Assembly: GCF_001661265.1 (NCBI RefSeq)
Contig: NW_017566994.1
Coordinates: forward strand, 310,001 to 374,000
Direction of reading: 5' to 3'
Source: Saitoella complicata NRRL Y-17804
Taxonomy: Eukaryota > Ascomycota > Saitoellomycetes > Saitoellales > Saitoellaceae
Length of the DNA stretch: 64,000 nucleotides
The position numbers were made by a program, and so were the translations under genes. Of this stretch, positions 18,050-28,452 are shown piece after piece. Position 1 is the stretch's first letter, and each line of letters starts with the position of its first letter. The notes below the pieces were generated by a model that saw only the letters and a list, made by a program, of their open reading frames with translations, had not been told where the DNA came from and made no database searches.

Positions 18050-18676
18050 ATGTCTTTCGAACCCAGTACTCGCTACCAAAAGGCGATCGAGGCCTTCACC
18101 GCCGCACACACCGACGACCCTCGTCCTTCCTCCACTGGCGAACCATACAACGTCCTCTACCACCGTCGCCTCGCACATTTCTGTCGCGAGCTGTGTCTCG
18201 CCGGGGACAACACTCCCTCCGAGGCGCTCTTGCTCGCGGCGAATTGTCAGCATATCCGAAGATGGGAGCATCCGCGTTCCGACTTTTCCGAGGGTCTCGT
18301 CGGTTACAAAACCTGGCGGACAAAGACGAATCGATGGCACTCGGAGGAGGGGGAGAGGATCTTGTTGGCTTCTGGGTATGATGCGACCGAGGATGCGGAT
18401 CTCATCGCTCGTTTCAAGGAGTTGGTCACGAAGAAGACTTTGCAGAAAGATGATCCTGAGATGCAACTTTTCGAGGACGCGATCTGCTGCGTATTCCTCG
18501 AAAACGAGTTCGACGAGTTCAAGGATCGGTATGAGGATAACGAGCAAAAGACGATCGTAATCGTGCAGAAGACTTGGGGGAAGATGGGACCGTTGGGAAG
18601 GGGGATGGCGGTCAAGTTGTTGGATGGGATGACGGAGCGGGAGAAGGAGATTATCGGGAAGGCGTTGGCGGGATAG
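18050..18676 (+). CDS. DUF4202 domain protein
   Basis: 208 residues from the ATG at 18050 (AACAATGTC context). The protein matches the DUF4202 family as I remember it: YHRRLAHFCRELCLAG, then ALLLAANCQHIRRWEHPRSDF and GYKTWRTKTNRWHSEEGERIL, and a C-terminal block with EDAICCVFLENEFDEF and TIVIVQKTWGKMGPLG. Conserved His residues around HIRRW suggest a metal-dependent fold. No reaction is established in my knowledge, so the function is left open. It is soluble, without signal or membrane segments. Single exon. Confidence 0.82.
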   Translation: MSFEPSTRYQKAIEAFTAAHTDDPRPSSTGEPYNVLYHRRLAHFCRELCLAGDNTPSEALLLAANCQHIRRWEHPRSDFSEGLVGYKTWRTKTNRWHSEEGERILLASGYDATEDADLIARFKELVTKKTLQKDDPEMQLFEDAICCVFLENEFDEFKDRYEDNEQKTIVIVQKTWGKMGPLGRGMAVKLLDGMTEREKEIIGKALAG

Positions 18677-19090
18677 AGGGTGTGTGGGGTGGATATTCGT
18701 TTTTATGACGTGTACCAAGTGTTGGAGCGGTTTGTCATGATACGGAAACGCGGTAGTCACAGATATCTGATTCACGGGGTATAACACTTCACTGCGGTAA
18801 ACCTAGTATACACACGAAACCCTTAGAACACGAGGACAACTTTTCCCACGGTGAATTGGCCTACTACTAGTACATCGACAGGCCATGGTATGGCCCGTCC
18901 GGTTCGAGCGCAGCTAACCCGTTCGTGGGAACGATCGGCTGATGCGGGGTGTCATCCGCTAAATACCACTTACTGAGCGTAGGGGTGAATGGGGTTTTCT
19001 ATTAGGACTAGCTAGCATACATATCAAGATCAAGATGAGGCACAGGAGGCCCAGAAACAGTGGCAAAGTGACACGTGCACATCACAGGGG

Positions 19091-19105
19091 TTAGGGTAAC
19101 CCTAA
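19091..19105. promoter_or_regulatory. inverted telobox
   Basis: TTAGGGTAACCCTAA is a near-perfect palindrome made of two telomere-type half sites. It could bind a Myb/telobox protein such as a Tbf1 or Reb1-type factor; this is inference. The F-box gene starts 572 bp downstream. Confidence 0.4.
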
Positions 19106-19289
19106 GACCTCTCAATGTTGGTCGCTATTTCGTAGACATCCTTCCCAGAAGCATATTGGTTGATTACCTTGTCGCGGTCGACATCGGCACATATCTTCCC
19201 AAGCATTTCGACCCTTACTGAGTTTCCTAGACCCTTTTTCGAGCTGTTTGGAGGTGTTTTATGTTACCGTTACAGGGGTCTCGCGCATG

Positions 19290-19325
19290 TACGAAAATGC
19301 GCGTCAAGAATTTTGCACACAGCAG
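19290..19325 (+). mobile_element. solo end of a MITE-like element
   Basis: The reverse complement starts CTGCTGTGTGCAAAATTCTT and continues GACGCGCATTTT. It matches the left end of the element at 3362-3683 over about 34 bp apart from a 3-bp insertion and one substitution, and is also followed by TA. No partner end is visible upstream, so this is either a truncated copy or a shared motif. Confidence 0.4.
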
Positions 19326-19677
19326 TATTGCAACTGAGAGTATTCGTGACAGTCGAATTCGGGGGGCTCGTAGGGTATTCTTCAAGTGTGGGCATAATAA
19401 TCAGGAGGATGTCGAAGTACGCCGACTAAGTTTAGCATGGTGTTGTTTCATAATGTATCGTATTTATGATTAGCTAGTTTACAAGCCTGTAGCAGGTATG
19501 CTTTGATTGAAATTCGTTGTCGAGGTCAACTTGTTCGCAATCTCCAGAGCACAATTCTCACGGGATCGGCCCATCGCGGCTGCGTGCACCCAACCTCACC
19601 ACAGCACTCTCTACAATATTGCTCGATATCGGACCAAACGGTTACAATCACTTTCGCGCCATTCAGTAACCTAAACT

Positions 19678-20292
19678 ATGATGAATGCAGGCCGGGGCGC
19701 CGCAGCGCATCGTGTCCTATTTCAACCTGAACTCCTCGAGATCATCCTTAGCCATCTCACGACTCCTCAATTGTCGCTATGTCAAGGCGTGTGCGGCAGA
19801 TGGAGAGACGTTATTCAAACTTCGCCTAAATTACGATGGAACTTATTTGAACTCGCTTCACCTCCGCACACGTACGGTAAACCCTCTCCAAAGACTCAAA
19901 CGGCTACTTGCAGTTCCGTGGGATACGAGTTGCATCCTTCCCTCGTACCCCTCCGCTGGCATATCAATTCTGACGGTGATACTAACTCGGTCGAGTATTG
20001 CTGGCCGGAGCGACCTGGCACGCAAGATGCTCCAGCCTACACTTACTTCGCCACGCGTCCGGCAAGAAAGCATATGAAATTGATTGTGTCATCGAAGACA
20101 TCCTGGCAGTGGTTTACCCTTGCTTTCGAAAACGAGGCTAGAGAGGAGGGGATTACGATTGACGAAGTCGTCAAGGATCAACGCATGGTACATCTGAGGG
20201 ATACGTTGGAGAGGACTGAGTACGGTGTTTACGACGCTTTTTTCAGTGGGGAGAGTGGAGCGTTGAAGCTGACGTTGGCGAGTTACTCATGA
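19678..20292 (+). CDS. small F-box protein
   Basis: 204 residues. The N-terminal F-box (about 12-55) has the pattern VLFQPELLEIILSHL, then SLCQGVCGRWRDVI and SPKLRWNLFEL. F-box proteins bind Skp1 and bring substrates to SCF ubiquitin ligases. The remaining 150 residues contain no leucine-rich or WD repeat that I recognise. They hold a Trp/Tyr-rich stretch (VEYCWPERPGTQDAPAYTYF, SKTSWQWFTLAFE) that could be a small substrate-binding fold. The length is short for a fungal F-box protein, so a downstream exon cannot be excluded. Substrate unknown. Confidence 0.75.
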   Translation: MMNAGRGAAAHRVLFQPELLEIILSHLTTPQLSLCQGVCGRWRDVIQTSPKLRWNLFELASPPHTYGKPSPKTQTATCSSVGYELHPSLVPLRWHINSDGDTNSVEYCWPERPGTQDAPAYTYFATRPARKHMKLIVSSKTSWQWFTLAFENEAREEGITIDEVVKDQRMVHLRDTLERTEYGVYDAFFSGESGALKLTLASYS

Positions 20293-20967
20293 CCGTGCAC
20301 AAATCCGGCACTCCTTCCAGGTTATCAACTAGTATATATTGAATTGTACCAACCTTAACCAGTGTCCATCGCCACCGTAGGGGATCCACGAAGCACGAAC
20401 TGTGGTGCTGAGTGTGCTGGGCGTGGAAAGAGGGGTGTTGGTTCGGTCCAAACCTGACGGCCTGAACGGGCTTGCTCGGTCGTCTGATCCGCACGAGTGG
20501 CTGTGACTTTGGGATCATGTTCCTCAACCGCGTCGCTGACAAGTAGACTGGACGTACCGAGCTCACTCGCTCAACTGCCGAAGTTGATCCGAGCGCGATA
20601 TGCTGGCAAGGACGACATCGATCGCCCAGCTGCTCTTGGCCGAACTCGAGTCGTCTCGTCGAATCCGGAGTTCGGGTTAGGGTTTAGTGCACAACGCTGA
20701 AACTTCACCTTTAGCAGATCACCTTCATGCTCACCCGATCCAATTTTTCATTCCTAAGTCGTCCAGACCATCAATTTATCAGATTGTACTAACCGCTTCC
20801 TACTGCACCTCGGTTCTTCGTGTCCGTGATCGCACGGCGTTTCTAAGGTTGACTAAGGTTACCTAACCGCGACCCATACAACGCCAACAGAAAAAAAACT
20901 CAAGAAACAAGCACCATCCAAATGCTATTTGAGGGACAAGGACGATAGGATTGAAGGCAATTGTGCG
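20293..20967. promoter_or_regulatory. spacer and promoter upstream of the DHA2 transporter
   Basis: 675 bp with no recognised gene. It contains GGGTTAGGGTTTAG at 20674-20687 (telobox-like) and one ATCTGATAA on the minus strand at 20776-20784, a single GATA-type match that chance alone could explain. Confidence 0.45.
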
Positions 20968-22572
20968 ATGAGTACACCAGCGACGGCAAGATCAAGTACA
21001 ACAGTGATGCCTCTTAGCACCGACATCGAACGGCACGACGCCGAACTCGCCACGTCCGCACCCTCCACTACCAACGGCCATCCCGACGCGATCGCAGAGA
21101 AATCCGCCTCAGATTCAGCACCTCTCGAACCCCACCACGATGACCCGATCTCTTGGATGTCTTTCCCCCACGAATGCGTCTTCATCGCAACGCTCTGCTG
21201 CGCCCAACTCATGACGCAAGCCGCGCTCGCGCAGGCTATTACGCCGTTACACATCATCGGCTATGCGTTCGGTACGTCCAATCCGGGCGAACTGTCCTGG
21301 TTTGCGGCGTCGTACTCCCTTACCGTCGGTACCTTCATCTTAATCGCGGGGAGACTGGGTGACATGTATGGCCATAAACTGGTATTTGTGTGTGGGTTCG
21401 CGTGGTTCGGACTCTGGTCCCTCATCTCCGGCCTATCCGGCTACTCCCGCTCACAAGTCTTCTTCGACATCTGCCGCGCACTACAAGGCATGGGCCCAGC
21501 TTTTGTCCTCCCGAACGCACTCGCCATTTTCGGAAGATTCTACGCACTCCGTCCACGGCGAAAGGAAATGGTCTTTGCGTTGTTTGGAGCGACTGCGCCG
21601 ACTGGCTTCGTGGTTGGGAGTATCTTTTCGGCACTTACGGCTGTTGAGGGTGGGGAGAGGGGTTGGGCGTGGACGTATTATGCTTCGGCGATATTCTGTG
21701 TGTTATTGGCGGTGGGGAGTGTGTGGATCATTCCGCACGTTCCAAATGATATGGATAATACGGAGACGTTCGATTATGCTGGTGCGGTTACGGGTGTGGT
21801 GGGATTGGTGCTCGTCAATTTTGCGTGGAATCAGGGACCTGTCGTGGGGTGGAATGTGCCGTATACGTACATCCTCCTCATCGTCGGGATCCTCTTCCTC
21901 TGTGCGTTCGTATGGGTTGAGAAGAGGGCGAAACATCCTTTGGTCCCATTCAACGCTCTCACGTCCGAGACTGGGTACGTGTTGGCGTGTATCTGGGCTG
22001 GATGGTCTTCGTTCGGGATCTGGGTCTTTTACTTGTGGCAGTTCCTGCAGATCGAACGTGGTGTCACCCCGATCCTCGCCACGGCGATGTTTACCCCGGT
22101 CATTATCTCCGGTCTCTGTGCCGCGCTCGTTTGTGGGTGGTTGTTGTCACGTATCCGCACTTCAGTCCTGATGACAATCTCAATGGTCGCTTTCACGGTG
22201 GGGAACATCATGGTCGCTGTAGCACCCGTGCACCAAACATATTGGGCCTTAACCTTCGTCGCAATTTGCATCATGCCCTGGGGTATGGACATGTCCTTCC
22301 CCGCCGCAACCATATCTCTCTCAAATTTCATGCCAAGGCAGCATCAGGGGATTGCGGCGAGTTTGGTGAACACCGTTGTTAACTATAGTATCTCGATTGG
22401 GTTGGGTGTTGCGGGGACGGTGGAGAGTAGGGTCAATCGGGATGGGACGAATGGGTTGAAGGGATATAGGAGTGCGTGGTATACTGCGATTGGGTTTGCG
22501 GGGGTTGGGGTTGCTGTGAGTCTGTTGTTTGTGGTCAGGACTTGGAGGAGGTGGGAGAAACCTGAGGGATGA
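20968..22572 (+). CDS. MFS transporter, DHA2 family (ATR1/AMF1-like)
   Basis: 534 residues from the ATG at 20968. A polar N-terminal tail of about 65 residues is followed by a 14-helix pattern. Visible family features are the drug-resistance type loop GRLGDMYGHKLVFVCG after TM2, RALQGMGPAFVLPNALAIFGRFY in TM4, and the TAPTGFVVGSIFSAL segment of TM5. The style is closest to yeast Atr1 and Amf1, exporters or facilitators linked to aminotriazole, boron and ammonium. The substrate here is unknown. It should sit in the plasma or vacuolar membrane. Single exon; upstream codons in frame lack an ATG. Confidence 0.86.
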   Translation: MSTPATARSSTTVMPLSTDIERHDAELATSAPSTTNGHPDAIAEKSASDSAPLEPHHDDPISWMSFPHECVFIATLCCAQLMTQAALAQAITPLHIIGYAFGTSNPGELSWFAASYSLTVGTFILIAGRLGDMYGHKLVFVCGFAWFGLWSLISGLSGYSRSQVFFDICRALQGMGPAFVLPNALAIFGRFYALRPRRKEMVFALFGATAPTGFVVGSIFSALTAVEGGERGWAWTYYASAIFCVLLAVGSVWIIPHVPNDMDNTETFDYAGAVTGVVGLVLVNFAWNQGPVVGWNVPYTYILLIVGILFLCAFVWVEKRAKHPLVPFNALTSETGYVLACIWAGWSSFGIWVFYLWQFLQIERGVTPILATAMFTPVIISGLCAALVCGWLLSRIRTSVLMTISMVAFTVGNIMVAVAPVHQTYWALTFVAICIMPWGMDMSFPAATISLSNFMPRQHQGIAASLVNTVVNYSISIGLGVAGTVESRVNRDGTNGLKGYRSAWYTAIGFAGVGVAVSLLFVVRTWRRWEKPEG

Positions 22573-22733
22573 GTCTCTTGAGGTGCACGAGACTACCGAG
22601 CTATTTGGATGTAGTGCATGTGGTTGATCATATACCCACCATAGAAGATCAATCTCCCGATCCATTAATGTTAATCTACCTGCATCGTCCACGAATCTAC
22701 TTCAACCTACCACAACCCGTACCCTCGTAATTC

Positions 22734-23543
22734 TCAATCCGAATCCGTCTTATACCCATCATTCGAATCCGGAGAGGGACACCGGTTATTCAAATCCACA
22801 CTCAGCCTCTCCCGCCTCGCTATAGTCCAATCCATCCACAACCCTACGTCTTTTACTATTTCGCCCGGCATGGCAAGTCTTTGCATCCAACCGGGCAAGA
22901 AGCCTTTTGCGTCGGAGGTTGTGCTCATAGTCCACTCTACTCTGTCGTCAGGGAGGACTCGGACTCGTTCGATGGATGTGTAGGCACCGCGGACGGTACC
23001 CGGTTCCCGTGGGATTTGGGTATTGACGGCGCTCGTTGGGAGGGATATGACCATGAATTCTGTTGGGGAAAGGGTCATGGGATATATCGTGACCATGAAA
23101 TCGCGTTTCGAGAGTGGTGCTGGAAACGTATACGTATTCAAATGTGTCGTCCACCGATCGCACTCCTCACTGTGGGACGCAGGCGTACATGGCCCTTCGC
23201 CGAGGTATTCAGTGGATGTGATGGTGGGGATGTAGGATGCTTCATTCTCGGCGTGGTCCTTGAAGAGGGTGGATTTGAATTCTGAGAATGTGATGTCGGG
23301 GTGTATGCTTTGTCGTGCGTACCACCATAACCCTGCGTACTTTTTCTTGTAGCCCTCTACGCGGACTGGTGTCGTCTCCGTCGCAGTTGAAAAGTTTCCG
23401 TGGGTAGAGGTGTATGTCTTCACGTGCGTCCATTGTGTAACTGACTCGATGAGAGGTTTTGCTTCGGCGAGGAGGGTGGAGGGGTGGGCGGGTGACCACC
23501 AGTTTTGAGGATGAAGATTGAGGAGGCTGGAGGAGGGCGGCAT
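22734..23543 (-). CDS. DUF3074 domain protein (START-like)
   Basis: 269 residues. It matches the fungal DUF3074 family as I know it: WWARR-like GLWWYARQSIHPDITFSEFK, HAENEASYIPTI, then LNTYTFPAPLSKRDFMVTIYP and GAYTSIERVRVLPDDRVEWTMSTTSDAKGFLPGWMQR. The pattern of a helix-grip fold with a hydrophobic pocket puts it near START-type lipid-binding proteins; the ligand is unknown. It has no signal peptide or membrane helix. Its 3' end faces the DHA2 transporter across 161 bp. Single exon. Confidence 0.8.
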   Translation of the reverse strand: MPPSSSLLNLHPQNWWSPAHPSTLLAEAKPLIESVTQWTHVKTYTSTHGNFSTATETTPVRVEGYKKKYAGLWWYARQSIHPDITFSEFKSTLFKDHAENEASYIPTITSTEYLGEGPCTPASHSEECDRWTTHLNTYTFPAPLSKRDFMVTIYPMTLSPTEFMVISLPTSAVNTQIPREPGTVRGAYTSIERVRVLPDDRVEWTMSTTSDAKGFLPGWMQRLAMPGEIVKDVGLWMDWTIARRERLSVDLNNRCPSPDSNDGYKTDSD

Positions 23544-24357
23544 ATTGAAGCAGAGTTAACTGTAACTGACTGGAGGACAGCTGTGTATATAGGTCTCACT
23601 TGGATTGGCACCAGAGAAATGTCCCCCGACAAGACAGGTATACGTAGGGACGTTAACTTATAGAACTTCGGGTTGTGTCGGAACAGCGGCGGCCGAAGCA
23701 GGAGGTGATGTGATGTGATGTGATATCGTAAATCGAAGGTAGTCTGATGGTTGAGGCTTCCTGAGATCTCAAGGGTAGAGGGCGAAAGGCGGCGTTATAC
23801 GGAAGAGCCTGGCGAGTCGACGTCGCGACCGAGGAAATAATCGCCGGCGAGTTACGGTGTGACTTACTGTATGTGATGTGATACTTAATTCGGCCGACGA
23901 GCCCAGCGTTGCTGAGTAATTTTTATAACTGCATAATGCCATAATGACTTCGTTCGCTGTGGATTAGGTTGAAAGGGTCTTTGTTACTTCTTGTATAAAT
24001 ATCCTTGCAATCGGTTCACATCCACCTTCAACAGGAGACCATCGCTGCGCTTTTTGATTCCCAGAGTCTTTCGCGTGCTCTATATATCGGGCATAAGATA
24101 AATCCTCATCCTCACCCATACAATCCATCTTCTGCAAGCCCTCGTCACAGCCAATGGTCACGAGTCGACTCGACTCGCACCGCACCCTTCATCCGCCGAA
24201 GACAAACGAGCTTTCCGACCTCAAAAAGAACTTTTCCACTGGGTATAGGTTGCTTCCAGGTGCTCACAACAATCGTGACATTCTCCTGACCGCCTCCCGA
24301 TTTCATCCCCCCGTCACATCCACTGCCTCACCACACCCTCAAGCTCATGGGTTCCGT
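23544..24357. other. 814-bp spacer with a GTGAT microsatellite
   Basis: The region lies between the 5' end of the DUF3074 gene and the 3' end of OST4, both on the minus strand. Four perfect GTGAT units occur at 23706-23725. Short frames show no domain. Confidence 0.5.
23706..23725 (+). repeat. (GTGAT)4 microsatellite
   Basis: Four perfect 5-bp units followed by a degenerate fifth. A single GTGATGTGAT remnant also occurs near 23874. Confidence 0.85.
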
Positions 24358-24519
24358 TCACTGAGAAGCACCAACGTGTCCCTTCGCACCCTTCGTCGCG
24401 CTCGGCATCTGCACAGCTGCTGTCTTTGTGTTCGCGCTCAAGTAGTGGTATAGTACGATCAATACCATCATTCCCGTACCGAGCCAGATTGCGATGGAGT
24501 TTAGTTGTTCGTCGGTCAT
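24358..24519 (-). CDS. OST4: oligosaccharyltransferase subunit OST4
   Basis: 53 residues from the ATG at 24517-24519. The start MTDEQLNSIAIWLGTGMMVL matches the short membrane protein Ost4, whose single helix (about residues 9-28) stabilises the Stt3-Ost3/6 subcomplex of the ER oligosaccharyltransferase that N-glycosylates proteins. Yeast Ost4 is 36 residues; the extra C-terminal tail here is polar and cytosolic. The ATG was chosen by homology because the open frame extends upstream into unrelated codons. The gene is divergent from the P450, with 138 bp between start codons. Confidence 0.88.
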   Translation of the reverse strand: MTDEQLNSIAIWLGTGMMVLIVLYHYLSANTKTAAVQMPSATKGAKGHVGASQ

Positions 24520-24657
24520 TGTTGTGTTGACTTCTGGATCGTACGAGTTTTGATCGAGTGTTTGCCTGTCAACACTTACAGCAGTACACAACGTAGCGGT
24601 TGGCGGCTCGGAACCCCTGCGTGCGACCAACAATTGCAATTGATCCATTCCCAACAA
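24520..24657. promoter_or_regulatory. 138-bp shared region between OST4 and P450 start codons
   Basis: The two start codons are only 138 bp apart, so the promoters must overlap or one transcript must start inside the other gene's leader. No TATA box is seen. Confidence 0.5.
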
Positions 24658-26290
24658 ATGGACCTCCCCTCCCTCCTCTATCTTTTCGTCCAGCAACCCA
24701 TCGCCCTCGTCGTCCTCCTCCTAACCACTCTCCTCTCCTACCGCCTCCTCACCCCCCGCTCCCCCCGTCCTCCCAGTGCCACGACCCACATCCCCTTCCT
24801 CGGCAGCGCAATCGCCTACGGCACCGATCCCGTCAACTTTTTAGTGGAGCAACGCAAGAAACTAGGAGATGTATTCCAGGTGAATTTGTTGGTGATGAAA
24901 ATGACGTTCGTGGTTGGTGGGAAGTGGCAGCGGTGGTTGTTGAGGCAGGTGGGGGAGGAGGATGGGATGAGTTTTTGGAGGGCGATATTGGAAATGCATC
25001 TGGGGCTGCTCAATTCCTCTTTTTATCATCCTGGGTGGGTCGAACGGGCGAATAAGGCTCTCCAAAACGGTATGATCCTATCCCTACCAATGTTCTTTGA
25101 TGTTCGAATTCTGATGGTGTGTGAATTGTACAGGAATGAACCGACCCGCCCGCCTCGAAAAATACGCGGAGCAATTTGCCAAAGTCGCAGAAGACCTCTA
25201 CGAACAATGGTCCACCGCCGAAAAGATCCCGCTCTTCCTCTCTGGCTCTGACCTCCTCCTCCGCGCCAACATGACAGCTCTCTACGGTCCCGCCTTCGTT
25301 ACCAAACACGCCGACGAACTCATCCCCATCGTCCGTCGTTTCGAGCGCAGTTTCACGAATCCGCTTGTGCGGGCGCTGCCGTTATGGGCGAGTAAACCCG
25401 GACGGGAGTTGAAGAGGTGTTATGAACGGATGAAGGTGATTATCGATGAGGAGGTGCAGAGGAGGGTTGGGGATCAGGACTATTGGGGGCAGCAGGACGA
25501 TTATATGAGTTATTTGCTGACGATTGACGATAGGGTCGAGGCTTTCTTTGATTGTTATGGGGAGCATTTGATGATCATGATCTCCGCCTCGCACGTCAAC
25601 ACCGCCGGGACATTTTCGTGGACGCTGCTGCACCTTCTCCGCACACCCGGTCTACTATCGCAATTTCAGGATGAGATACGGTCCAACCCACCTTCCGACT
25701 CTGGCGTGTACCCGGCGAAGAACATGCCGTTTAGTGAAGCATGCATGCGGGAGACGGGTCGATTGTACACCAACCTCGTCCTCGTCCGATACGCCGAAAA
25801 AGACCTGGTGGGTCCGGATGGGACGGTGGTGCCGAAGGGATGGGTCGCGGCGAGTCCGTTGGCGACACAACGAGACCCTGAGCTTTACCCACAACCCGAA
25901 CAATGGACCCCCGCCCACTTTTTGCCGGATAAGAGCGGGAAGAGCGATTATGCGAACAAGTTCCGGAATAATGAGTTTGTGCAGTTTGGGTATGGGAAAC
26001 ATGCGTGTCTTGGCGAAAAGTTGACGCATACGCTTCTAAGGTCCTCGCTGTGGCCTGCGTTGCTTGATTCGTATGATGTCGAGATTGTGGATGGATTGCG
26101 AGAGGTGGAGGGGATTAATGGAGTGGGTGTTGAGGCGAATTGGAGGGAGAATATGGGGACGCCGTTTGCTGTTAGGGAGATTTGGATTAGGGTCAGGAAG
26201 AGGGAGAGGAAATTGACGGAGGCGGGGGGGCAGACAATTGTGGAGGAGAAGATGAATGGGCTTTTGAGTGTTGACACGACGGGGTTTTGA
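24658..26290 (+). CDS. cytochrome P450 (CYP51/CYP7-like clan), membrane-anchored
   Basis: Two exons, 24658-25069 and 25134-26290, joined by a 64-nt GT...AG intron; 522 residues. An N-terminal membrane anchor (QQPIALVVLLLTTLLSYRLL) places it on the ER face. The heme loop is FGYGKHACLGEKL with the thiolate Cys near residue 429. The K-helix is represented by ETGR, the PERF-type region by EQWTPAHFLPD, and the I-helix by SHVNTAGTFSW with Thr kept. The overall style (IPFLGSAIAYGTDPVNFLVEQRKKLGDVF) is like the CYP51/CYP7/CYP8 clan, not the sterol demethylase itself, whose typical AGQHTS I-helix is absent. Substrate unknown; no biosynthetic cluster surrounds it. Confidence 0.87.
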
Positions 26291-26618
26291 AGTCGTGGGA
26301 GGGTGCGCATGGGAGCGGCTTGGTGTGATGATGATGAGTTGATCTCTCGGCATTGTTAGTAGCATCTTTTTGGCATGAAACTGTTGCTTCTTTCTGGTCG
26401 AATGTGATGATTCGAGTGCGATCACCAATTAACTGGCTTCGGACTTTAAGTGGTTTCATATTAATGTACCCAGCCGCGGCCGCCCATGCAACAGCTGCAT
26501 CCCTCTCACACGTAGACTAACCCCTCGCCGTACTCGTACTCCAACAACCCAAAGAGGCGGCATTCATTCACCTGTCCTCCCTTTCTCTCATCCAACGTCG
26601 GACAGAAACACGGAGAAC
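26291..26618. promoter_or_regulatory. spacer and promoter of PAP1
   Basis: 328 bp with the 5' flank of PAP1. It contains a NotI-type GCGGCCGC. No other feature recognised. Confidence 0.45.
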
Positions 26619-28452
26619 ATGGCTCAAGGTCCAGCTCGTCAATTCGGCGTTACTCCGCCCATCTCCATGGCGTTGCCTACGGACGCCGAGAACAAGATGA
26701 ACCATCTCTTGATTGAGGAGTTAAAAGCACAAGGTTCATTCGAGAGTCCGGAGGAGTCTGAGAAGAGGTGAGAATTTGAGAAGTTCCGTACAAATGTATG
26801 CTGACATCTGTCTCTCTCACAGGGTCAAAGTCCTCAATGAAATCCAGAAGATGACGGAGGAGTTCGTCAAAACAGTCAGCATGGATAAGGGAATGACGGA
26901 ACAAATGGCCAAAGACTGTGGTGGTAAGATCTTTACCTACGGTTCCTATCGTCTCGGTGTGTATGGACCTGGTTCGGATATCGATACCTTGGTTGTGGTA
27001 CCACGTCACATCACCCGCGAGGATTTCTTCAAGACGTTCGATAAGATGTTGCGTGCGAGGCCTGAGGTGGATGAATTGTCTTCCGTTCCGGACGCATATG
27101 TCCCGATTATCAAGATGGAGTTCAGTGGGATCTCGATTGATCTTATTTTTGCGCGTCTCGCTATCCCGCAAGTCCCTCTCAGCCTCGAGCTCGACGACAA
27201 CAACCTCCTCCGCAATGTCGACGAGCGCGACGTTCTTTCTCTGAACGGTACCCGGGTTACGGATGACATTCTCCGCCTCGTACCCAACCCCTCCGTCTTC
27301 AAGCACGCACTCCGCACCATCAAGCTCTGGGCTCAACGCCGCGCAATCTACTCCAACGTCCTCGGATTCCCCGGTGGAGTCGCCTGGGCAATGCTAACCG
27401 CCCGAATCTGCCAACTCTACCCAAACGCCATCTCCGCCACCATCGTCTCCAAGTTCTTCCGCATCTACACCCAATGGTCCTGGCCACAACCCGTCATGCT
27501 AAAGCCAATCGAAGACGGACCCCTCCAAGTCCGCGTATGGAACCCCAAGATCTACCCCCACGACAGACTCCACAAAATGCCCATTATCACCCCCGCCTAC
27601 CCCTCCATGTGCGCAACCCACAACATCACCGACTCCACCAAAAGAGTCATCATCGCCGAACTCGAACGCGCAGGCGACGTCGCCGACAAAATACTGATCG
27701 GCCGTGCCCCCTGGTCCGATCTGTTCGCCAAGCACACGTTTTTTCATAATTACAAGTACTACCTCTGCGTCACCGCGTTCTCCAAAACCAAGGAGCAGCA
27801 TTTGAAATGGTATGGATTGGTGGAGAGTAGGGTTAGGCAGCTTGTTATGAAGTTGGAGATGGTGGAGCAGATTGGACTTGCCCATCCGTATGTGAAGGGG
27901 TTTGATAAGGTGTATTATGCGGGGAGTGAGGAGGAGGCGAGCACGATTGTTGATGGGGAGATTCCGGCGAATGTTGTTTGTGAGGCTGCGGATTTGAAAG
28001 CTGAGCTTCCCGTTTCTGCAGCTGCCGATGCGCCTAAAGTCGAGAAAGACGAGGATGGGCGGATTAAGGTTTATACGACCTCCTTCTACCTGGGCTTGGA
28101 GGTCGTGCAGCAAGAGGGTCAGGTCCCGAAGAAACTCGATATCTCGTGGAGTACGACCGAATTCTACGAATTCTGTAAGAGGTGGGATAAATACGACCCC
28201 GAATGCATGAATGTACGGGTGAAGTACATGAGAAGGTAAAGCTCCTGATTCCGCTAACTGTTTATGAGTAACGGTTAACTGGGGTTATACAGTTTCGACC
28301 TCCCCGACGACGTCTTCGCACCTGGCGAGGAACGCCCAGCAAGGCCCGAGAAGAAGACGAAGAAGGGCGGGAAGAAGAGGGCGTTGAATGCTGACAATGC
28401 AGTGGAGGTTGGGGTGAAGAGGGTGAGGAGTGGTGAGAGTGTGCAGGCGTGA
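26619..28452 (+). CDS. PAP1: poly(A) polymerase
   Basis: Three exons, 26619-26767, 26823-28235 and 28293-28452, with introns of 55 and 57 nt (branch sites GCTGAC and GCTAAC); 573 residues. It adds poly(A) tails to mRNA 3' ends in the nucleus as part of the cleavage and polyadenylation factor. The nucleotidyltransferase signature FTYGSYRLGVYGPGSDIDTL holds two catalytic Asp residues and the third lies in ISIDLIF. The central domain (KLWAQRRAIYSNVLGFPGGV) and the RNA-binding domain (FFHNYKYYLCVTAF, HPYVKGFDKVYY) follow. The C-terminus is a lysine-rich nuclear-localisation-type tail (KKTKKGGKKRALN). Length agrees with yeast Pap1 (568). Confidence 0.96.

Larger units (their letters stand above)
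18677..19677. other. 1-kb spacer with inverted telobox and a solo MITE-type end
   Basis: No gene is recognised. TTAGGGTAACCCTAAG starts at 19091, and a sequence homologous to the terminal repeat of the element at 3362-3683 lies at 19290-19325. Short frames here have no domain. Confidence 0.55.

Noticed and set aside
19160-19429. 89-codon frame across the solo MITE end
   Set aside because: No domain, and it runs through the dispersed repeat.
20776-20784. ATCTGATAA before the DHA2 transporter as an iron-regulon site
   Set aside because: A single match is what chance predicts for the window, and the transporter is not of siderophore type.
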